DNA of 6,591 nucleotides from Verrucomicrobiota bacterium (GTDB lineage Bacteria > Verrucomicrobiota > Verrucomicrobiia > Chthoniobacterales > JAFAMB01). The DNA lies in assembly GCA_019241095.1 (NCBI GenBank), contig JAFAXJ010000665.1, positions 1-6,591 of the forward strand, written 5' to 3'. The position numbers were made by a program, and so were the translations under genes. Below are positions 5,400-6,591 of the stretch, piece by piece. The first letter of the stretch is position 1, and each line of letters starts with the position of its first letter. The notes under the pieces were generated by a model, which worked only from the letters and a program-made list of their open reading frames with translations, ran no database searches and was not told where the DNA came from.

Positions 5400-6569
5400 T
5401 TGACAATAATTTTCCTCCTGGAAAATCGTTCCGTCGAAACATTCTTGAAAGGTCTTGCGAAATGGATTCGAGACCTTCATTCTCCGAGTGTGTTGGGTTG
5501 TTGTCCTGTTGCTGCCGGATTGCTGTTTTTACTGCTTAGTAGAGCCGTCGCGTTTGACTGGACAATCACCAAATTCGACAATCGCGACTATCTGCCCTTA
5601 GATCAAATCGCCAGATTCTACAGTTTTACTCAAGCGGATCTGACCAGCGATATCCCTACCCTTTCTGGTGCTACTCTCCGTCTGCAGGGCGGAGTCAACT
5701 CGAGAGAGCTATACTTGAACGGTTTGAAGTTTATACTGAGCTTCCCGATAATTCGAGTTGGGGACAAGGTGCTGATGTCGCGAATGGACCTCAGTAAATT
5801 AGTAGAACCGGTTTTGCGGCCAGCAAAGATCCGGGGCTCTCCTGTTCACACGATAGTACTTGATCCGGGGCATGGCGGGTTTGATCAGGGTGCACAGTCG
5901 CAGTTTGGAAGCGAGAAGGACTTTGCTCTCGATGTTGCGCTACGAGCACGGCAGTTGCTTGTGCGGTTTGGCTATAATGTTCGCCTAACACGCGCTTCTG
6001 ACGTGTTTGTTCCGCTTGAGGAAAGGGCCATGTACGCTAACAGTGAACCTGCCGCGGTTTTCATCAGCATTCATTTCAATGCTGGAGCGCGCGAAGATGC
6101 CTCCGGCATAGAGACTTACACGCTTGCACCGCGCGGCGTACCCTCAAGCAATGATGACTTTTTAAGTTTGGCAGATTTTCGGCCCTGTGTTGGCAATCTG
6201 CGCGACGGAGAAAATATCGCTTTGGCCTCAGCAATGCACTCGGCATTAATAACGAGAATCGGCGGACCTGATCGGGGAATCAAACGAGCACGATTCGTAG
6301 TCTTGCGCGATATTTTAATCCCTGGTGTCTTGGTCGAGGGCGGCTTTTTGACCAGCCCCCAGGACCAGCTGCGAATTGCGACCCCGGCCTATCGGCAGCT
6401 TCTGGCCGAAGCTATTTCTCAAGGTGTCCGGGCTTACTCTCGCGCAATTGAGCGCGGTAATCCTGACGTGATTGCAAAACGTGACTATCTAACTCCGGAG
6501 TCGCCCAAGATCTGGGATCCAGCAAACCAGAATGTGTATGCATTACCAGAGCCAAAGGCGCAACAATAG
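5400..6569 (+). CDS. Exported N-acetylmuramoyl-L-alanine amidase (Amidase_3)
   Basis: The enzyme would cleave the bond between N-acetylmuramic acid and the peptide stem in periplasmic peptidoglycan, as in daughter-cell separation or wall recycling. In the 389-residue reading, a signal peptide has its hydrophobic core at about 38-46 and an AVA-F cleavage site at 49-52. Residues about 53-140 form a small domain resembling the copper-amine-oxidase-N/AMIN-like modules that precede such amidases (DYLPLDQIARFY, LSFPIIRVGDKVLMSR). The zinc-dependent Amidase_3 domain covers about 150-350: DPGHGG with His158, SEKDF with Glu172, ISIHFNA with His225, and LVEGGFLT with Glu313 as the likely catalytic base, so the active site is complete. 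A Pro-rich tail ends the protein. The start is unsure: TTG 5400 has GGGA upstream but gives a long leader; TTG 5445 (374 residues) or GTG 5490 (359 residues, the most compact signal peptide) are serious alternatives. Confidence 0.92.
   Translation: MTIIFLLENRSVETFLKGLAKWIRDLHSPSVLGCCPVAAGLLFLLLSRAVAFDWTITKFDNRDYLPLDQIARFYSFTQADLTSDIPTLSGATLRLQGGVNSRELYLNGLKFILSFPIIRVGDKVLMSRMDLSKLVEPVLRPAKIRGSPVHTIVLDPGHGGFDQGAQSQFGSEKDFALDVALRARQLLVRFGYNVRLTRASDVFVPLEERAMYANSEPAAVFISIHFNAGAREDASGIETYTLAPRGVPSSNDDFLSLADFRPCVGNLRDGENIALASAMHSALITRIGGPDRGIKRARFVVLRDILIPGVLVEGGFLTSPQDQLRIATPAYRQLLAEAISQGVRAYSRAIERGNPDVIAKRDYLTPESPKIWDPANQNVYALPEPKAQQ
5409..5426. other. Seven-pair inverted repeat at the 5' end of the amidase gene
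   Basis: ATTTTCC (5409-5415) and GGAAAAT (5420-5426) form a perfect seven-pair stem with a TCCT loop. The loop side contains CCTCCT (5414-5419), the sequence of the 16S anti-Shine-Dalgarno tail rather than its complement. No T-run follows, so it is not a terminator. If translation begins at 5445 or 5490 the hairpin would be in the leader and could act as an operator or RNA structure; with a start at 5400 it is simply coding. Confidence 0.3.
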
Positions 6570-6591
6570 AGTATAAGCGGCGAAGCGCAGT

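Noticed and set aside
5400..5428. TTGACA at 5400-5405 as an amidase promoter
   Set aside because: At 17 bases the -10 candidate is AAATCG; the best match, GAAAAT, needs a 15-base spacer. Too weak to call.

Overview
The window looks like ordinary chromosomal DNA from a Gram-negative bacterium. The gene order (STAS protein, GAF-PP2C phosphatase, grpE, dnaJ, rsmE, periplasmic amidase) and the style of the amidase and of the small secreted protein remind me of Verrucomicrobiota, perhaps a soil Chthoniobacterales/Spartobacteria type. That placement rests on recall and inference, because no search could be run. I see no mobile element, tRNA, rRNA or CRISPR array.

Layout. At the left edge, on the minus strand (1-85), lie the first 28 codons of a metallo-beta-lactamase-fold nuclease-like gene, cut by the window border. 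A divergent intergenic region of about 180 bases follows. From there everything reads on the plus strand: a small secreted protein of unknown function (267-785), a STAS-domain anti-anti-sigma-like protein (about 835-1377), a membrane-anchored GAF-PP2C serine phosphatase (1387-2823), grpE (2820-3455), dnaJ (3459-4601), rsmE (4609-5373) and an exported N-acetylmuramoyl-L-alanine amidase (5400-6569). The last 22 bases hold nothing I can call.

From the STAS gene to the amidase the genes are 26 bases or less apart, and the phosphatase and grpE overlap as ATGA, so one long operon is likely. A well-formed sigma-70-type promoter (TTGAAA, 17 bases, TATAAT, at 805-833) sits at the head of this cluster. 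A weaker one (TTGACA, 17 bases, TTTGAT, at 231-259) precedes the secreted-protein gene.

Working model. The STAS protein and the PP2C phosphatase are two of the three parts of a partner-switching module of the RsbV/RsbU kind; no RsbW-like kinase or sigma factor is in the window. They are joined to the nucleotide exchange factor and J-protein of the DnaK chaperone system (dnaK itself is absent), a 16S rRNA methyltransferase, and a cell-wall hydrolase. The individual families are well known. The most interesting points are the physical coupling of the stress-signalling phosphatase to grpE, the unusual STAS protein, the placement of promoters almost on top of start codons, and the scarcity of Shine-Dalgarno sequences.
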